From assembly GCA_030442035.1 (NCBI GenBank), contig JAUJEA010000012.1:186001-250000 (forward strand): a DNA stretch of 64,000 nucleotides, in the 5' to 3' direction. This DNA is from Splendidivirga corallicola. Its GTDB lineage: Bacteria > Bacteroidota > Bacteroidia > Cytophagales > Cyclobacteriaceae. Within the stretch, counting starts at the first letter, position 1, and each line of letters opens with the position of its first letter. Below are positions 19,242-28,981 of the stretch, one piece after another. The position numbers and the translations under genes are program-made. The notes beneath the pieces are model-generated. The model did no database searches, was not told the origin of the DNA, and saw nothing but the letters and a program-made list of their open reading frames with translations.

Positions 19242-20153
19242 CTACTCTGCAACTTCCAGCGCTAACTTTTCAGGCTCACCAGCTTTCTCATTGATCATTT
19301 GGTTTTCGGTCTGAAAAAGGTAGAACATATATTTTTTATAATTCAGGAAATTTTCAGCGGTACGTTGTCCGGTGAAATGTTTATTCTCCATTTTGTTTAT
19401 TTTCTTGCTGTATTTTCTTTTCACCAACTTAATAATTCCAGGGAAACGATCTTCTGCTAATGCCCATACAGATGTCCATATCGGCTTGATTACTTCCATG
19501 CTCAATTGATTGACGATGTCTATGGTAGGAGCTGTCTCCCGGGTAATATCCCTTTCTATTAGTGTCTTTACAGAATAAGCATCTTTATATTGTAACCATT
19601 CTTCATATTGATGACCACCTCCTAAAAGGCTTTTTCCTTCAGGGTCATTTTTGAAGAAATCGCATATCATGATGTGTCCGTTTTTATTTAATAACTTGAG
19701 TGCCTTAGGAATAGATTGATCCATTGGAATATATTGGAAGCTTTCGCTGAAGAGAACAAGGTCATACTTTTGCTGTTGTTCCATATTTTCAAACTTGCAT
19801 TGGTAAAAACTGACATCCTCGCCAACAAGCGTTTTTGCGTAATTGGTCAAAATCTGACTTGGAGAAACGCAATCTACCTTGTAACCTCTTGAGATGAGCT
19901 CCTGTGCCGTTTTCCCTGATCCGCATCCAACGTCCAGGATGGTTTTTGTACCCTCCGGGATATTACCAAAGAGCATTTCCGCATAATTTTCCTGTGCCTT
20001 CTTTAAATTTGATACATCGGCTTCCAACCCATCAGTGAAATATCCGTAATGCAAATACTCGGTTTTTAGAAAGAATTTAAAAATCATTAATCCAGCTTCC
20101 AAACCGACCTCTTTCGAATCAATGGTTCGATTTTTCTTCTTTTTTTTAAACAT
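19242..20153 (-). CDS. Class I SAM-dependent methyltransferase
   Basis: The ATG at 20153 gives 303 residues; an extended reading to 20186 would need a TTG and adds no domain. The Rossmann-type methyltransferase core has motif I ILDVGCGSGKTAQ, a downstream acidic residue region (YKVDCVSPS), and motif IV-like LVLFSESFQYI with the following NGHIMICDFF strand. The N-terminus is very basic (MFKKKKKNR). Its overall look is like cyclopropane/sterol or small-molecule methyltransferases with the HYGYF entry motif, but the acceptor cannot be assigned. Confidence 0.82.
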   Translation of the reverse strand: MFKKKKKNRTIDSKEVGLEAGLMIFKFFLKTEYLHYGYFTDGLEADVSNLKKAQENYAEMLFGNIPEGTKTILDVGCGSGKTAQELISRGYKVDCVSPSQILTNYAKTLVGEDVSFYQCKFENMEQQQKYDLVLFSESFQYIPMDQSIPKALKLLNKNGHIMICDFFKNDPEGKSLLGGGHQYEEWLQYKDAYSVKTLIERDITRETAPTIDIVNQLSMEVIKPIWTSVWALAEDRFPGIIKLVKRKYSKKINKMENKHFTGQRTAENFLNYKKYMFYLFQTENQMINEKAGEPEKLALEVAE

Positions 20154-20199
20154 GCTGATCCTTTTTTGGTTAAAAAATAGATTCAATATAATTCTTTTT

Positions 20200-20343
20200 A
20201 TGCAAGTAAAAAATCAAAAGGGCAGTGAGTTAGAGCTTCCGGATGAAATGAGCCAATGGAGCTTCTACTGGAAAGTTATTAGGATCAGCATAATGGTGAT
20301 CATGCTTTCTAAGATATTTCGGATTAGATCATGTGTTTTTTAG
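20200..20343 (+). CDS. Possible small membrane protein (47 aa)
   Basis: The open frame starts at an ATG at 20200. It encodes a polar N-terminus (MQVKNQKGSELELPDEMSQW) and one hydrophobic amphipathic segment (VIRISIMVIMLSKIF). A short inverted repeat (GTTGAT/ATCAAC, 20389-20401) followed by seven T sits 50 bp after the stop and would suit a plus-strand transcript. The frame is divergent from the methyltransferase. The evidence is only composition and layout, so it may be a chance frame. Confidence 0.25.
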   Translation: MQVKNQKGSELELPDEMSQWSFYWKVIRISIMVIMLSKIFRIRSCVF

Positions 20344-20413
20344 GTTTAATATATTTAAGAAGGATTGTCCAATCTCATTGACTTAATTGTTGATAATCAA
20401 CATTTTTTTGGTC

Positions 20414-22807
20414 TTATTCATCCCTCAATGATATGGCTGGACTTGCTGTTGCTGCTTTAAATGATTGCCAAATAACGGTTAAAATCGTAACTGTTATAGT
20501 TATAATAGCAGATATTACGAACACCATAACACCAATATCAATTCTATAAACAAAGGATTCCAGCCATTTGGTCATTCCATACCAGGCAATGGGGCAAGCC
20601 AATACAAAAGCGATTGTAACCAATACAATAAACTCTTTTGATAGCATGGCCACAAGTTGACCAACACGTGCTCCCAGTACTTTTCTTACACCAATTTCTT
20701 TGGTACGTTGCTCTACAGCAAATGCTGACAAACCAAATAAACCAAGAATTGCAATTAATATGGCTAAGATGGTAAGGTGAGAAAACATATTGGCAAAAGC
20801 AGTTTCCTTTTCATATAAGGCATTAAAATCATCATCCAGAAAGCTATATTCAAAAATGTTTTGAGGAAAGACCTTCTTCCAGGCACCTTCAAGATCAGCC
20901 ATTGCCTGGTTGATATCGATATTTTTTGCCAGTTTAATTGCCACAACACCATTTTGTTTGTTGTACCGCATATAAACAGGTTCTATTGGATGTTGAACAG
21001 TAGCAAAATTAAAATCTTTAACGACACCAATGACCGTAAATTCGGTTTGTGTATTTTGCCCTGTATTTAACCTGATGATCTTGCCTACAGGATCAGACCA
21101 TTCCAACATTCTGGCAAGTTCCTGGTTAATTAATATGGCACTGGCAGAATCCGATTCGGAGTCACGGTTAAAATTTCTTCCAGCCATTATTTCCATTTTC
21201 ATCGCATTAAGATACCGATCGTCAATGGTCATAGCGCTGGTGATAAAATTTTCTTCCTCTGATCTCCCTTCCGGATATATTGAATTACGGCCTAATTGCT
21301 GCCCTATGCGAACAGATGAAGTACCAACATTAATGATGCTAGACTGTTGCAGTAATTCCTCTCTCAATACCGGAAGATGTTGCCTCATAGCCTGACCTTG
21401 CAATGCCAAACTTACCACACGCTCTCTTTCGTAGCCCATATTGCGTTTTTGGATATAATCCATTTGTTGAAAGATGACCCCGGCCCCAACAATGAGAGAA
21501 ATGGAAATAATAAATTGAAAAATAACTAATCCCTTGCGAACAAATTGTCCCGTTTTTCCTGATTTAAAGGTCCCTTTGAGCACATTAGATGGCCTGAAAG
21601 CGGATAGTATGAAGGCCGGATATGCTCCGGCAAAAATTCCCAACAGAATCAGAAACGCCAACATGGCCAATATCATTTCAGGCTGCCAGAGCACTGAAAT
21701 CTCTGCCTGGCGATTGTATAGCATATTCAGAGGAGAAATACTAACGGAAGTGAGCATCAGTGCAGCTATAAAGGATAAGAGTACTATTAATATTGATTCC
21801 GTGAGATGCTGATAAATAAGTTGATTCCTGAGGCCACCCATAACTTTTCTCACGCCCATTTCCTTGGCTCTATTAGAAGATTTTGCAGTTACGAGGTTCA
21901 TAAAATTTACTGAAGCAAGAATCAATATCACCAAGCTGATGGAAATCATGATATACACTTTGTTAATATCACTTTTTGCATGGTTTGATTCAAACAAAAT
22001 GTGCTCTGATCTTAAATGAACATCATTTAATTTTTGTAATGTTGGCGTAAAGAATTCCGCTGCTTCATTTTTCGTTTTAAGATCGATCAATTTATCAATG
22101 ATCGGCTGGAGATCTTCCTTGGGTTCGTTGAGTAGCAAGTAGTTGAAACAACTCAAACTACCCCAACTTGTTAGCCAGTTTTGCCACCCTTCATTGCCTT
22201 CAGGTGCCACCAGAGAACCGACCATATCAAATTGCAGGTGAGAGTTTGGAGGAGGATCTTTCATTACGGCTTTGATGTTTAATTCAGCAGTCCCCATTTG
22301 CAATGATTTTCCTATTGGACTTTCATTTCCAAAAAGTTTTTTAGCCAGGGATTCTGTCAAAACAACTGACCTTGGTTCATTTAAGACACTGTCACGTTGC
22401 CCCTCAACGATTTCGAAATCGAAAATTTCAAAAAAGGCACTTTCCGTGTCAATAGATTGTTCCGACTTGAATTCCTGATCATTAACCCGCAATCGGCGTA
22501 CTCCATTAGGAACTACGCGAACGGCACTGACTACTTCGGGTATTTCTGCCATGGCAGCATGGCCTAAAGCAGGTTGACTCACGCCAACATCCTGACTCTG
22601 AACTCCCTGTGCACTATCAATAGTCAACACCCTTACGATACGATCTTTTTTGGAATGGAATTGATCAAAACTTAGATCTTCCAAAACGAAGAGACCAATA
22701 ATTAAACTAGCCGCTAGTCCGGTCGCCAGTCCAAAGATCTTAATAACGGAATAAATCCCTTCCTTTAAAATGTATCTGGTTGAGATCTTAATATAATTAC
22801 GGATCAT
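20414..22807 (-). CDS. MacB/FtsX-type ABC transporter permease (isolated copy 1)
   Basis: This 797-residue protein has the duplicated layout of Bacteroidota FtsX-type permeases: TM1 at about 19-41, a MacB-like extracytoplasmic domain, TM2-4 (about 283-405), TM5 (about 428-450), a second extracytoplasmic domain, and TM6-8 (about 676-785). The cytoplasmic motif that contacts the ATPase in such permeases occurs twice, as AKEMGVRKVMGG and TKEIGVRKVLGA. It differs from the cluster copies at both ends: the start is MIRNYIKISTRYILKEG and the end is ASPAISLRDE instead of NPVDALRYE. No ATPase gene is adjacent; the neighbours are a methyltransferase and a lipoprotein. The substrate is unknown. Confidence 0.9.
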   Translation of the reverse strand: MIRNYIKISTRYILKEGIYSVIKIFGLATGLAASLIIGLFVLEDLSFDQFHSKKDRIVRVLTIDSAQGVQSQDVGVSQPALGHAAMAEIPEVVSAVRVVPNGVRRLRVNDQEFKSEQSIDTESAFFEIFDFEIVEGQRDSVLNEPRSVVLTESLAKKLFGNESPIGKSLQMGTAELNIKAVMKDPPPNSHLQFDMVGSLVAPEGNEGWQNWLTSWGSLSCFNYLLLNEPKEDLQPIIDKLIDLKTKNEAAEFFTPTLQKLNDVHLRSEHILFESNHAKSDINKVYIMISISLVILILASVNFMNLVTAKSSNRAKEMGVRKVMGGLRNQLIYQHLTESILIVLLSFIAALMLTSVSISPLNMLYNRQAEISVLWQPEMILAMLAFLILLGIFAGAYPAFILSAFRPSNVLKGTFKSGKTGQFVRKGLVIFQFIISISLIVGAGVIFQQMDYIQKRNMGYERERVVSLALQGQAMRQHLPVLREELLQQSSIINVGTSSVRIGQQLGRNSIYPEGRSEEENFITSAMTIDDRYLNAMKMEIMAGRNFNRDSESDSASAILINQELARMLEWSDPVGKIIRLNTGQNTQTEFTVIGVVKDFNFATVQHPIEPVYMRYNKQNGVVAIKLAKNIDINQAMADLEGAWKKVFPQNIFEYSFLDDDFNALYEKETAFANMFSHLTILAILIAILGLFGLSAFAVEQRTKEIGVRKVLGARVGQLVAMLSKEFIVLVTIAFVLACPIAWYGMTKWLESFVYRIDIGVMVFVISAIITITVTILTVIWQSFKAATASPAISLRDE

Positions 22808-22998
22808 TGTTGAGGTATTTAAAATTTGATCATTAAAATACCATTATTTTGATTAATGTTCCATATTATATTTGATAAACGGAAAGCCAGATGGATCCAT
22901 CCCGGTGTTGGGCAAGATTTGAGCCTAATTCTGAATCCGGAGTTCTTAGTTAGTTAAATACTATGCTAAATTGGAGTTTTCAAATCCTCCAAAAAACG

Positions 22999-24054
22999 CT
23001 AGTCTAAAATAACCTTATAGACACCGCCTTTGAATAAACCCAGGTATAGCACCTGTTTCCCATTTTCCGTTACCGAAATCATGTCCCAAACACCCCCGAA
23101 GAGCGTATTGTCGTTATGTACGTGGTATTCCCAGGAAGCACCATTATCTCTGGAAACGGAGAGTATCAAAGCCTGAGGTGTGTCAAAGTTCTTTACCCAG
23201 CCTGCAGCATAAATGGTCTGTGGTGTGCTATTGTTGCGCGCCAATCCAAATATAAATCTCCCGACGTTTTCTTCCTCTTTAAGTATTTCCCAATTGTCAC
23301 CATCATCTGTGGATTGGATGATACCACCCTCTGCACCAATGGTGATTTTGCCGGCATCTGTTGGATCAAATAGAATGGCTTTTGCTGTACTCGGTGAGGG
23401 GATCAAATTTATCCAGCTTTGATTAGCATCTTGGATAATATCGTATCTATTGAGAGTAAAACCTTCTATACCGTTTTGTCCTCCGGCCCACAAGAAATCC
23501 TGAGTGGGATGTTTGACTACAAAGTCTAGCCCTGTGGCTACAAAGCCCCAGTCCCCGACTACAGGTGTCCAGGTTTCTCCAAGGTCGGTGGATTCGGCTA
23601 TTACCGCATTACCGGCAGCATATAGTTTTTGCGTTCCGGAAATGTATTCAAAATCATTGATCTGCTCCGGAAAATCTTTTCCATAATTGGAGTCAATTTC
23701 AGTCCAGTTTAATCCCTTATTTTCTGATTTAAAGATCCTGAAAGATTCCTGAGCAAGTTCTTTCTCAGCAGCCAACCATAAATTTTGATTGATTTGAATA
23801 AAAGTCCGAACATTGATGGTTGCTAGTCCTGCAGACTGCCACTGGTCAGTGCCAATTGTTTTTGAATAAAGTCCGTTATCTGTGGCAGCTACGATCAGAT
23901 TATTGGATGTTGTTAGCTCATTTATTATGCGGCCTTCCAGTCCGTTAGCTATGAACGTTATCATTTTAGGATCAGGATTATCATCATTTTTTTCACATGC
24001 TGAAGCAATGAAAAATACTACCGCTACTATTAAACTATTTCTAAAGTATTTCAT
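22999..24054 (-). CDS. Lipoprotein with BNR/sialidase-type beta-propeller repeats
   Basis: The 351-residue protein has a lipobox (ASAC, Cys20) and then a six- or seven-bladed propeller rich in BNR motifs (S-x-D-x-G-x-x-W): SENKGLNWTEI, STDLGETWTPV, STDDGDNWEIL and SRDNGASWEYH. This resembles the Ycf48/exo-alpha-sialidase-like superfamily. No catalytic Asp/Arg/Tyr set of a true sialidase is evident, so a binding or scaffold role on the outer membrane is more likely. It is upstream of, and in the same direction as, the first isolated permease, with 190 bp between them. Confidence 0.82.
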   Translation of the reverse strand: MKYFRNSLIVAVVFFIASACEKNDDNPDPKMITFIANGLEGRIINELTTSNNLIVAATDNGLYSKTIGTDQWQSAGLATINVRTFIQINQNLWLAAEKELAQESFRIFKSENKGLNWTEIDSNYGKDFPEQINDFEYISGTQKLYAAGNAVIAESTDLGETWTPVVGDWGFVATGLDFVVKHPTQDFLWAGGQNGIEGFTLNRYDIIQDANQSWINLIPSPSTAKAILFDPTDAGKITIGAEGGIIQSTDDGDNWEILKEEENVGRFIFGLARNNSTPQTIYAAGWVKNFDTPQALILSVSRDNGASWEYHVHNDNTLFGGVWDMISVTENGKQVLYLGLFKGGVYKVILD

Positions 24055-24287
24055 CTTATAACTTCTGTTTTGGGTTAGTCGGTGGCATTGATTATAAAAA
24101 GCTTATTCATCTGCGATGAGCAGACCACCATAAAGATTGACTGGGAAAAGTTGAAAAAAGTTGTAATGGGGTTGCAATAATTTAAACCCTCAAAGCCTTT
24201 CTCCAGATGAGCCTATGAAATTTCAGGTGATAGATCAGTTTCGAGGGTTAGCTTGTATGTTGATAGCACAATGTGGTGATCAGCGGA

Positions 24288-24803
24288 TCAACTTAATTGA
24301 CGACCATTGAATACACTTATTTTGGGGCAGGGATTGCCCACCATTCTTCGCCAACTATTGATTTGCCCTATATGGGTCAGTGCATCCGCAATATGACCAT
24401 TGATGATGAACCAAAAGGGGAACTCCCTGGAAAAGGACCCTGGTCTTACCTTAAAAGCTTCCAATTCACTATCTTCCATGCTTTTAAGACGGATACTCAA
24501 TCCTTCGTAGAGCATAAGTGTTTCATTTCTCAGATCTAAAAAAGATTTCAACGATCCTTTTTTATGGCTGGTAGGTCCACCCAAAGTGCTGTCCGCCACA
24601 AAAGCAAGATCATAGATATGGATTAAAAGCTCATATAGGTTCATACTGGTAGGCGCAGGCCTGAATTCAAGCTCGGTTTCTTTAAGGCCATCCGTAGCTA
24701 ACCTGTAACGAAACCCAACACCATCTATCAACCTGGCGATTACATTAGCAGCACTTATTTGTTCAGGCACTTCTGGCAATGATTCAAAAAGAGATTCTGT
24801 CAT
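24288..24803 (-). CDS. DinB-family protein
   Basis: 171 residues, all alpha, with the DinB/YfiT four-helix-bundle pattern: LYELLIHIYDLAF carries His62, and NGHIADALTHIGQINSWRRMVG near the C-terminus carries His137 and His144, candidates for the metal-binding triad. The family includes metal-dependent thiol transferases and many proteins of unknown role. No partner gene lies nearby, and the ATG at 24803 fits the family length. Confidence 0.8.
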   Translation of the reverse strand: MTESLFESLPEVPEQISAANVIARLIDGVGFRYRLATDGLKETELEFRPAPTSMNLYELLIHIYDLAFVADSTLGGPTSHKKGSLKSFLDLRNETLMLYEGLSIRLKSMEDSELEAFKVRPGSFSREFPFWFIINGHIADALTHIGQINSWRRMVGNPCPKISVFNGRQLS

Positions 24804-24885
24804 ATTTAAGAATGAAGTCTATTCAGTGTTTTGAGCATTTAAAATAATAGAATTGTCATTAAACAATATCATAATTCCATTCAAA

Positions 24886-24917
24886 CAAAAAAGGACGATC
24901 AAATGACCATCCTTTTA
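24886..24917 (-). terminator. Intrinsic terminator of the DUF1761 gene
   Basis: Just downstream of the DUF1761 stop, AAAAGGA (24889-24895) pairs with TCCTTTT (24910-24916), with further partial pairing inside. It is followed on the minus strand by a T-rich tract (plus-strand AAAAAA from 24886). Confidence 0.6.
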
Positions 24918-24931
24918 CTTGTTTCCATATT

Positions 24932-25348
24932 TTATCGCCAGGCGCCAATGATGACACCCATTATTCCTAAAATTATAATTTGGTAGAAAGCATCGATGGC
25001 CCAAAGTTTGAATGATTTTCTTTGATACAAATAATTGATCCCCATAGACATACCTACGAAAGCCAATCCAACAGATAATCCGTGATATAACCCGGAAAGC
25101 CAGTCAATTTGATTCTCCCCATGACCTCTAAGTAATATTCCCATGCCCAATGCCATGACAAACGTTAGGACAAAGGTGGTTCCAAAAATTTTTCCCATGT
25201 TAGCGCCCTTCAAATCCTCATCAGTAAATCCAAGTTCATTTTGCCAGGTTTTTCCAAATAATCCCTGACTATACCATATCGCGCCAAAAGCGAAACTGGC
25301 GACGGCAGCCACTGCAACTGCTAAAAAATTAATGTTTGAGAAATCCAT
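24932..25348 (-). CDS. DUF1761 family membrane protein
   Basis: A 138-residue integral membrane protein with four predicted helices (about 7-27, 53-73, 82-103, 117-137). It has the DUF1761 signature near the N-terminus, FGAIWYSQGLFGKTWQNE. The family is common in Bacteroidota and has no established function. It is monocistronic by position, with its own terminator, and divergent from the permease gene that starts at 25600. Confidence 0.85.
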   Translation of the reverse strand: MDFSNINFLAVAVAAVASFAFGAIWYSQGLFGKTWQNELGFTDEDLKGANMGKIFGTTFVLTFVMALGMGILLRGHGENQIDWLSGLYHGLSVGLAFVGMSMGINYLYQRKSFKLWAIDAFYQIIILGIMGVIIGAWR

Positions 25349-25599
25349 AATTTACAATTTTGATTAATGATGATTTAAGAAGTGATTACAACTTACGAAT
25401 TTTAATTAAAATTTGTATCTAAGTTTTTTGTAGAGGAGTTGTTTATCTTCTAATTCTAAACACGCAAATTACGAATATCCAATTTTTTGGTGCGAGATAC
25501 TCCATTCACTGCATGATCATTTCCTCTTGCTGCACCACATTGGCCAGCGCCTATCAAATCATTTATCTTTAGATCAGGTAAAAACACAAACGCTGTATT

Positions 25600-28020
25600 A
25601 TGCTAAACAATATCAAATTTGCCTTTAGGATTTTTAAGAAAGACGGTTTTTATTCTCTCTTAAATATATTGGGATTAGGTTTGGGTATTTCATGTGGTAT
25701 TGTCCTATTACTCTATCTTAAAAATGACCTGACCTATGATAAGCACCATGAGAATCATGAACGAATTTACCGCTTGACCAATCATATTCAAGCACAGGGT
25801 GTAAACTTTAACATTGCCAGAGCAGCCAGAGAATTAGCTCCGGTTTTAGTCGAGGAATTCCCTGAAATCACCTCCTATGTCCGATTCAACGATTTTAGTG
25901 ATATTTTAATAAAATCAAAGCGAGACGATGGAGCAGAAGTAATGTTTTATGAAGATCGGGTTTTTGAATCCGATTCAACTATGTTTTCTGTTTTTACCCA
26001 TGAATTTATTGCGGGCGATCCTTACACTTGTTTAAATGGGTTGTATAAAGCAGTTATCACAAATACCATTGCACATAAATATTTTGGAGAAGGAGATCCC
26101 ATTGGAAAAGTTCTGCAGTTTCCAAATGATCAGTCATATCAGATAACCGCTGTCATAAGAGATTTACCGGATAATTCCCACTTGAAGTTTGACATTCTAG
26201 TTTCTAATATTTCCAGCAGACCCTGGATAATTGACGAAAATGGAGAGGCAATATCAGAAGCCTATTGGAATCCTGATGTCTATACTTACCTGATGTTTCA
26301 GGAAGGTTATGAGATCAATAGATTTTATGAGAAGTGGCCAACTATTTTTGAAAAATATTATAGCGAGTTTGGTAATGTAGTTGGTGGCCAGTGCGATGTA
26401 GAGTTAGAAGCACTCGCCGATATTCATTTTACATCAAAAAAAGATGTAGATGAACCACAAGGTAGCAAGGACTACCTATACACTTTTACTGCCATTGGCA
26501 TTTTTATAATCTTGCTGGCAGGGATTAATTATACGAACCTTGCTACAGCAAGATCTGTGAATAGGACAGGGGAGATCGGAATGCGCAAAGTACTGGGACA
26601 AACAAAGTATAAGATTATGTTGATTGTACTAACTGAAGCGCTTCTTTTAGCCCTTCTGGCTATGATTGTTGCTATTGGTTTCTGCTACCCGGTTTTATAC
26701 CTCACACCATTCAATGAACTAATTGGAAAAAACTTAACGTTAGATTTTTTTAATGATCCAATATTGTTTTTTGGTACTTTAGGCATCACCATTCTCATTG
26801 GATTTTTATCTGGTATTTATCCTGCATTATATATTCCTTCGGTTCCTGTTATTAAAGCACTCAAAGGGACATTTAAGGCTCACAGATCCGGCATTGTGCT
26901 CAGAAAAGCACTTATTGTGGTGCAATTTATCATTTCCATCTTTGTTGTCATATGTATCTTGATCATGGATAACCAAATGGATTATCTAAGAGATAAAGAA
27001 CTGGGTTTCACAAAAGACAATATTTTATTGTTGGGAATTCAGGATACGTTGGTGAGTAATAGAATCCCGGCTATCAAACATGAAATGCTTAAAAATCCTA
27101 ATATAATTTCGGCTACAACCGCTTACGGCACTCCGGGAATGGCTATTGATAATCAGGTGTTTCAGGTAGAGAAGGAGGGAGAAATGGTACAACAGGAGCT
27201 CAATACAATAACAGCCGGACCTGACTACATTGAAACTTTGGGTATTGAACTCTTGGATGGACGAGATTTTCATAAAGATTCCAAAGCTGATGTCCTTAAT
27301 TCTTTCCTGGTTAATGAAGCAGCGGTAAAGACAATGGGTTGGGGGGATGAAGCAATAGGAAAAAAAATAAGGTTTTTCCATGGAGAAAGTGATGGTCAGA
27401 TAGTTGGTGTAGTACGAGATTTTAACTTTCGTTCTTTGCATAATCCTATAGGGCCATTGATCATCGTCTTGGGATCAAACAACGGAGGTCGAATGCATCT
27501 GAGATTGAAAGGAGAGGGGCTTAGTGAAACGATGGATTTTATTAAAGAAACATGGGAAGAGTTTGATCCAAACCATCCCTATGAATATGAATTTCTGGAC
27601 CAAAACTTTGACGCGCAATACAAAGAGGATGAAACACAACTCCGTTTGATTGCGATTCTATCATATTTGTGCATTTTTGTTTCGTTGCTGGGGCTCATAG
27701 GACTTTCTGCCTTTACCGCAGGCCAAAAAGTTAAAGAAATCAGTATCAGAAAAGCACTCGGAGCTTCCATTGAGGATGTGCTACTCTTATTCTCCAAAGA
27801 TTATGTGCGACTGATTCTTATTGCTTTTGTTGTGGCGGTTCCTTTGGCTAATTATTTAGTGCATGAGTGGCTCAATGCCTTTGCTTATAAGACAGCAATT
27901 AATTGGTGGCTATTTGTGTTGCCCGGATTTTTCATTTTGGCAATAGCTTTGTTTACGGTTAGTGTACAATCACTAAAAGCCGCACGATCCAATCCGGTCG
28001 ATGCTTTAAGAAGTGAGTGA
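25600..28020 (+). CDS. MacB/FtsX-type ABC transporter permease (isolated copy 2)
   Basis: 806 residues with eight predicted TM segments in the 1+3+1+3 arrangement and two periplasmic core domains. The ATPase-contact motifs read TGEIGMRKVLGQ (about 324-335) and VKEISIRKALGA (near 712). The second departs from the usual EIGIRK by a Ser. The N-terminus (MLNNIKFAFRIFKKDGFYSLLNILGLGLG) has diverged from the MLKNYIKIAYRN start shared by the array copies, while the C-terminus NPVDALRSE is close to theirs. The gene stands alone: 251 bp of upstream space, a convergent DUF4350 gene 42 bp downstream, and none of the intergenic repeat found in the 47-64 kb array. It is probably an older paralogue. Confidence 0.9.
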   Translation: MLNNIKFAFRIFKKDGFYSLLNILGLGLGISCGIVLLLYLKNDLTYDKHHENHERIYRLTNHIQAQGVNFNIARAARELAPVLVEEFPEITSYVRFNDFSDILIKSKRDDGAEVMFYEDRVFESDSTMFSVFTHEFIAGDPYTCLNGLYKAVITNTIAHKYFGEGDPIGKVLQFPNDQSYQITAVIRDLPDNSHLKFDILVSNISSRPWIIDENGEAISEAYWNPDVYTYLMFQEGYEINRFYEKWPTIFEKYYSEFGNVVGGQCDVELEALADIHFTSKKDVDEPQGSKDYLYTFTAIGIFIILLAGINYTNLATARSVNRTGEIGMRKVLGQTKYKIMLIVLTEALLLALLAMIVAIGFCYPVLYLTPFNELIGKNLTLDFFNDPILFFGTLGITILIGFLSGIYPALYIPSVPVIKALKGTFKAHRSGIVLRKALIVVQFIISIFVVICILIMDNQMDYLRDKELGFTKDNILLLGIQDTLVSNRIPAIKHEMLKNPNIISATTAYGTPGMAIDNQVFQVEKEGEMVQQELNTITAGPDYIETLGIELLDGRDFHKDSKADVLNSFLVNEAAVKTMGWGDEAIGKKIRFFHGESDGQIVGVVRDFNFRSLHNPIGPLIIVLGSNNGGRMHLRLKGEGLSETMDFIKETWEEFDPNHPYEYEFLDQNFDAQYKEDETQLRLIAILSYLCIFVSLLGLIGLSAFTAGQKVKEISIRKALGASIEDVLLLFSKDYVRLILIAFVVAVPLANYLVHEWLNAFAYKTAINWWLFVLPGFFILAIALFTVSVQSLKAARSNPVDALRSE

Positions 28021-28062
28021 GGGGATTGGTCAATTGCAATTGAGCATCGATTTTATAATGCA

Positions 28063-28980
28063 TCATTCAATAATACCATCCAACCAGTGGATGGTATTTA
28101 ATAGAAACTGGACATTGTGTTTGGCTGATGGCGCACTTAAACCAAATTTTCTTTGTCCTCTTTGCGTTTGAGCTGTGAACATGGCAGCTTCACCAAAGAT
28201 CACTAACCGGCCTTTCCCAAATTTCATGTAAGCACCCTGAACCAGATTGTTCGCTGAAATTCTTTTTGTGTTTTTATCAAACTGCCATGCTTCCTCTGGT
28301 AGTAGTACCTCATACTCATCATTAAGCGTAACCACTGCCTCGGCTTCTTCAGGTATTTCAAATGCCTGTCCTGTAAAAGTTTGCAGGAATGGTATTCTTT
28401 CATTATCAGATCTTCCTGTTGTTAGACCACAATCAGAAAGTGTTCCTTTTTTCTTTGAAAAGATGTCCTTTCCACTTTCTTTTTTCATGCAGAACCCATT
28501 GTAAAATTTAAACCCAAATGCTGCTGCTAGCTCCTCTGCGGAACCTGGAAAAGGCATGTGATCTGCTATAAGAAATAAAGACCCTCCATTCTTAACCCAT
28601 GTCACTACAGTTTTGATCTCTTCATCGGTAAATGCAGATGGGGTTGGAAGTTTCCAGTTTTGTAAGTTTACTTCATTCAGGGCATTGGCAATGACCAGAA
28701 TTTTGCCTCTTGATAGGCTTTCTTCGGTAAAAGGATCCTTTGAAGCTTTGACTACATATCCATCTTTTTTCAAGACATTGGCAAATGGCTGAAAACGTCC
28801 TTCCAGTGTATGAAAGTTCACGTGTGCCTCGTCAATAAGGACTATACTTCCTTTTTCTTTAGGATAAACAGGATTATTGATAACCGGATCAAATGTATGA
28901 TCGCCAACCTGTTGAGCATTTAAAGAGATCGAGAATACTAAAGAGAATATGATCACCATTGCCTTATTCATTGTTATCAT
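28063..28980 (-). CDS. Exported DUF4350 domain protein
   Basis: The protein has 305 residues (302 if the ATG at 28971 is used), with a signal peptide ending SLNAQ. The rest is a DUF4350/GldG-like alpha/beta domain: IVLIDEAHVNFHTLEGRF, LVIANALNE, FTDEEIKTVVTWVKNGGSLFLIADHMPFPG and GKGRLVIFGEAAMFTAQ are characteristic. Such domains bind or sense something through a glutamine-amidotransferase-like fold, but no catalytic Cys is evident. It is separated by 1 bp from the upstream lipoprotein gene, so the two form an operon. Confidence 0.85.
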   Translation of the reverse strand: MITMNKAMVIIFSLVFSISLNAQQVGDHTFDPVINNPVYPKEKGSIVLIDEAHVNFHTLEGRFQPFANVLKKDGYVVKASKDPFTEESLSRGKILVIANALNEVNLQNWKLPTPSAFTDEEIKTVVTWVKNGGSLFLIADHMPFPGSAEELAAAFGFKFYNGFCMKKESGKDIFSKKKGTLSDCGLTTGRSDNERIPFLQTFTGQAFEIPEEAEAVVTLNDEYEVLLPEEAWQFDKNTKRISANNLVQGAYMKFGKGRLVIFGEAAMFTAQTQRGQRKFGLSAPSAKHNVQFLLNTIHWLDGIIE

Positions 28981-28981
28981 A

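Noticed and set aside
22999-24054. True sialidase
   Set aside because: BNR motifs are present, but I could not find the catalytic Asp, Tyr/Glu and Arg triad, so only a propeller lipoprotein is called.
27025-27441. 138-codon open frame antisense to the isolated permease 2
   Set aside because: Lies wholly inside a well-supported gene on the other strand and shows no family features.
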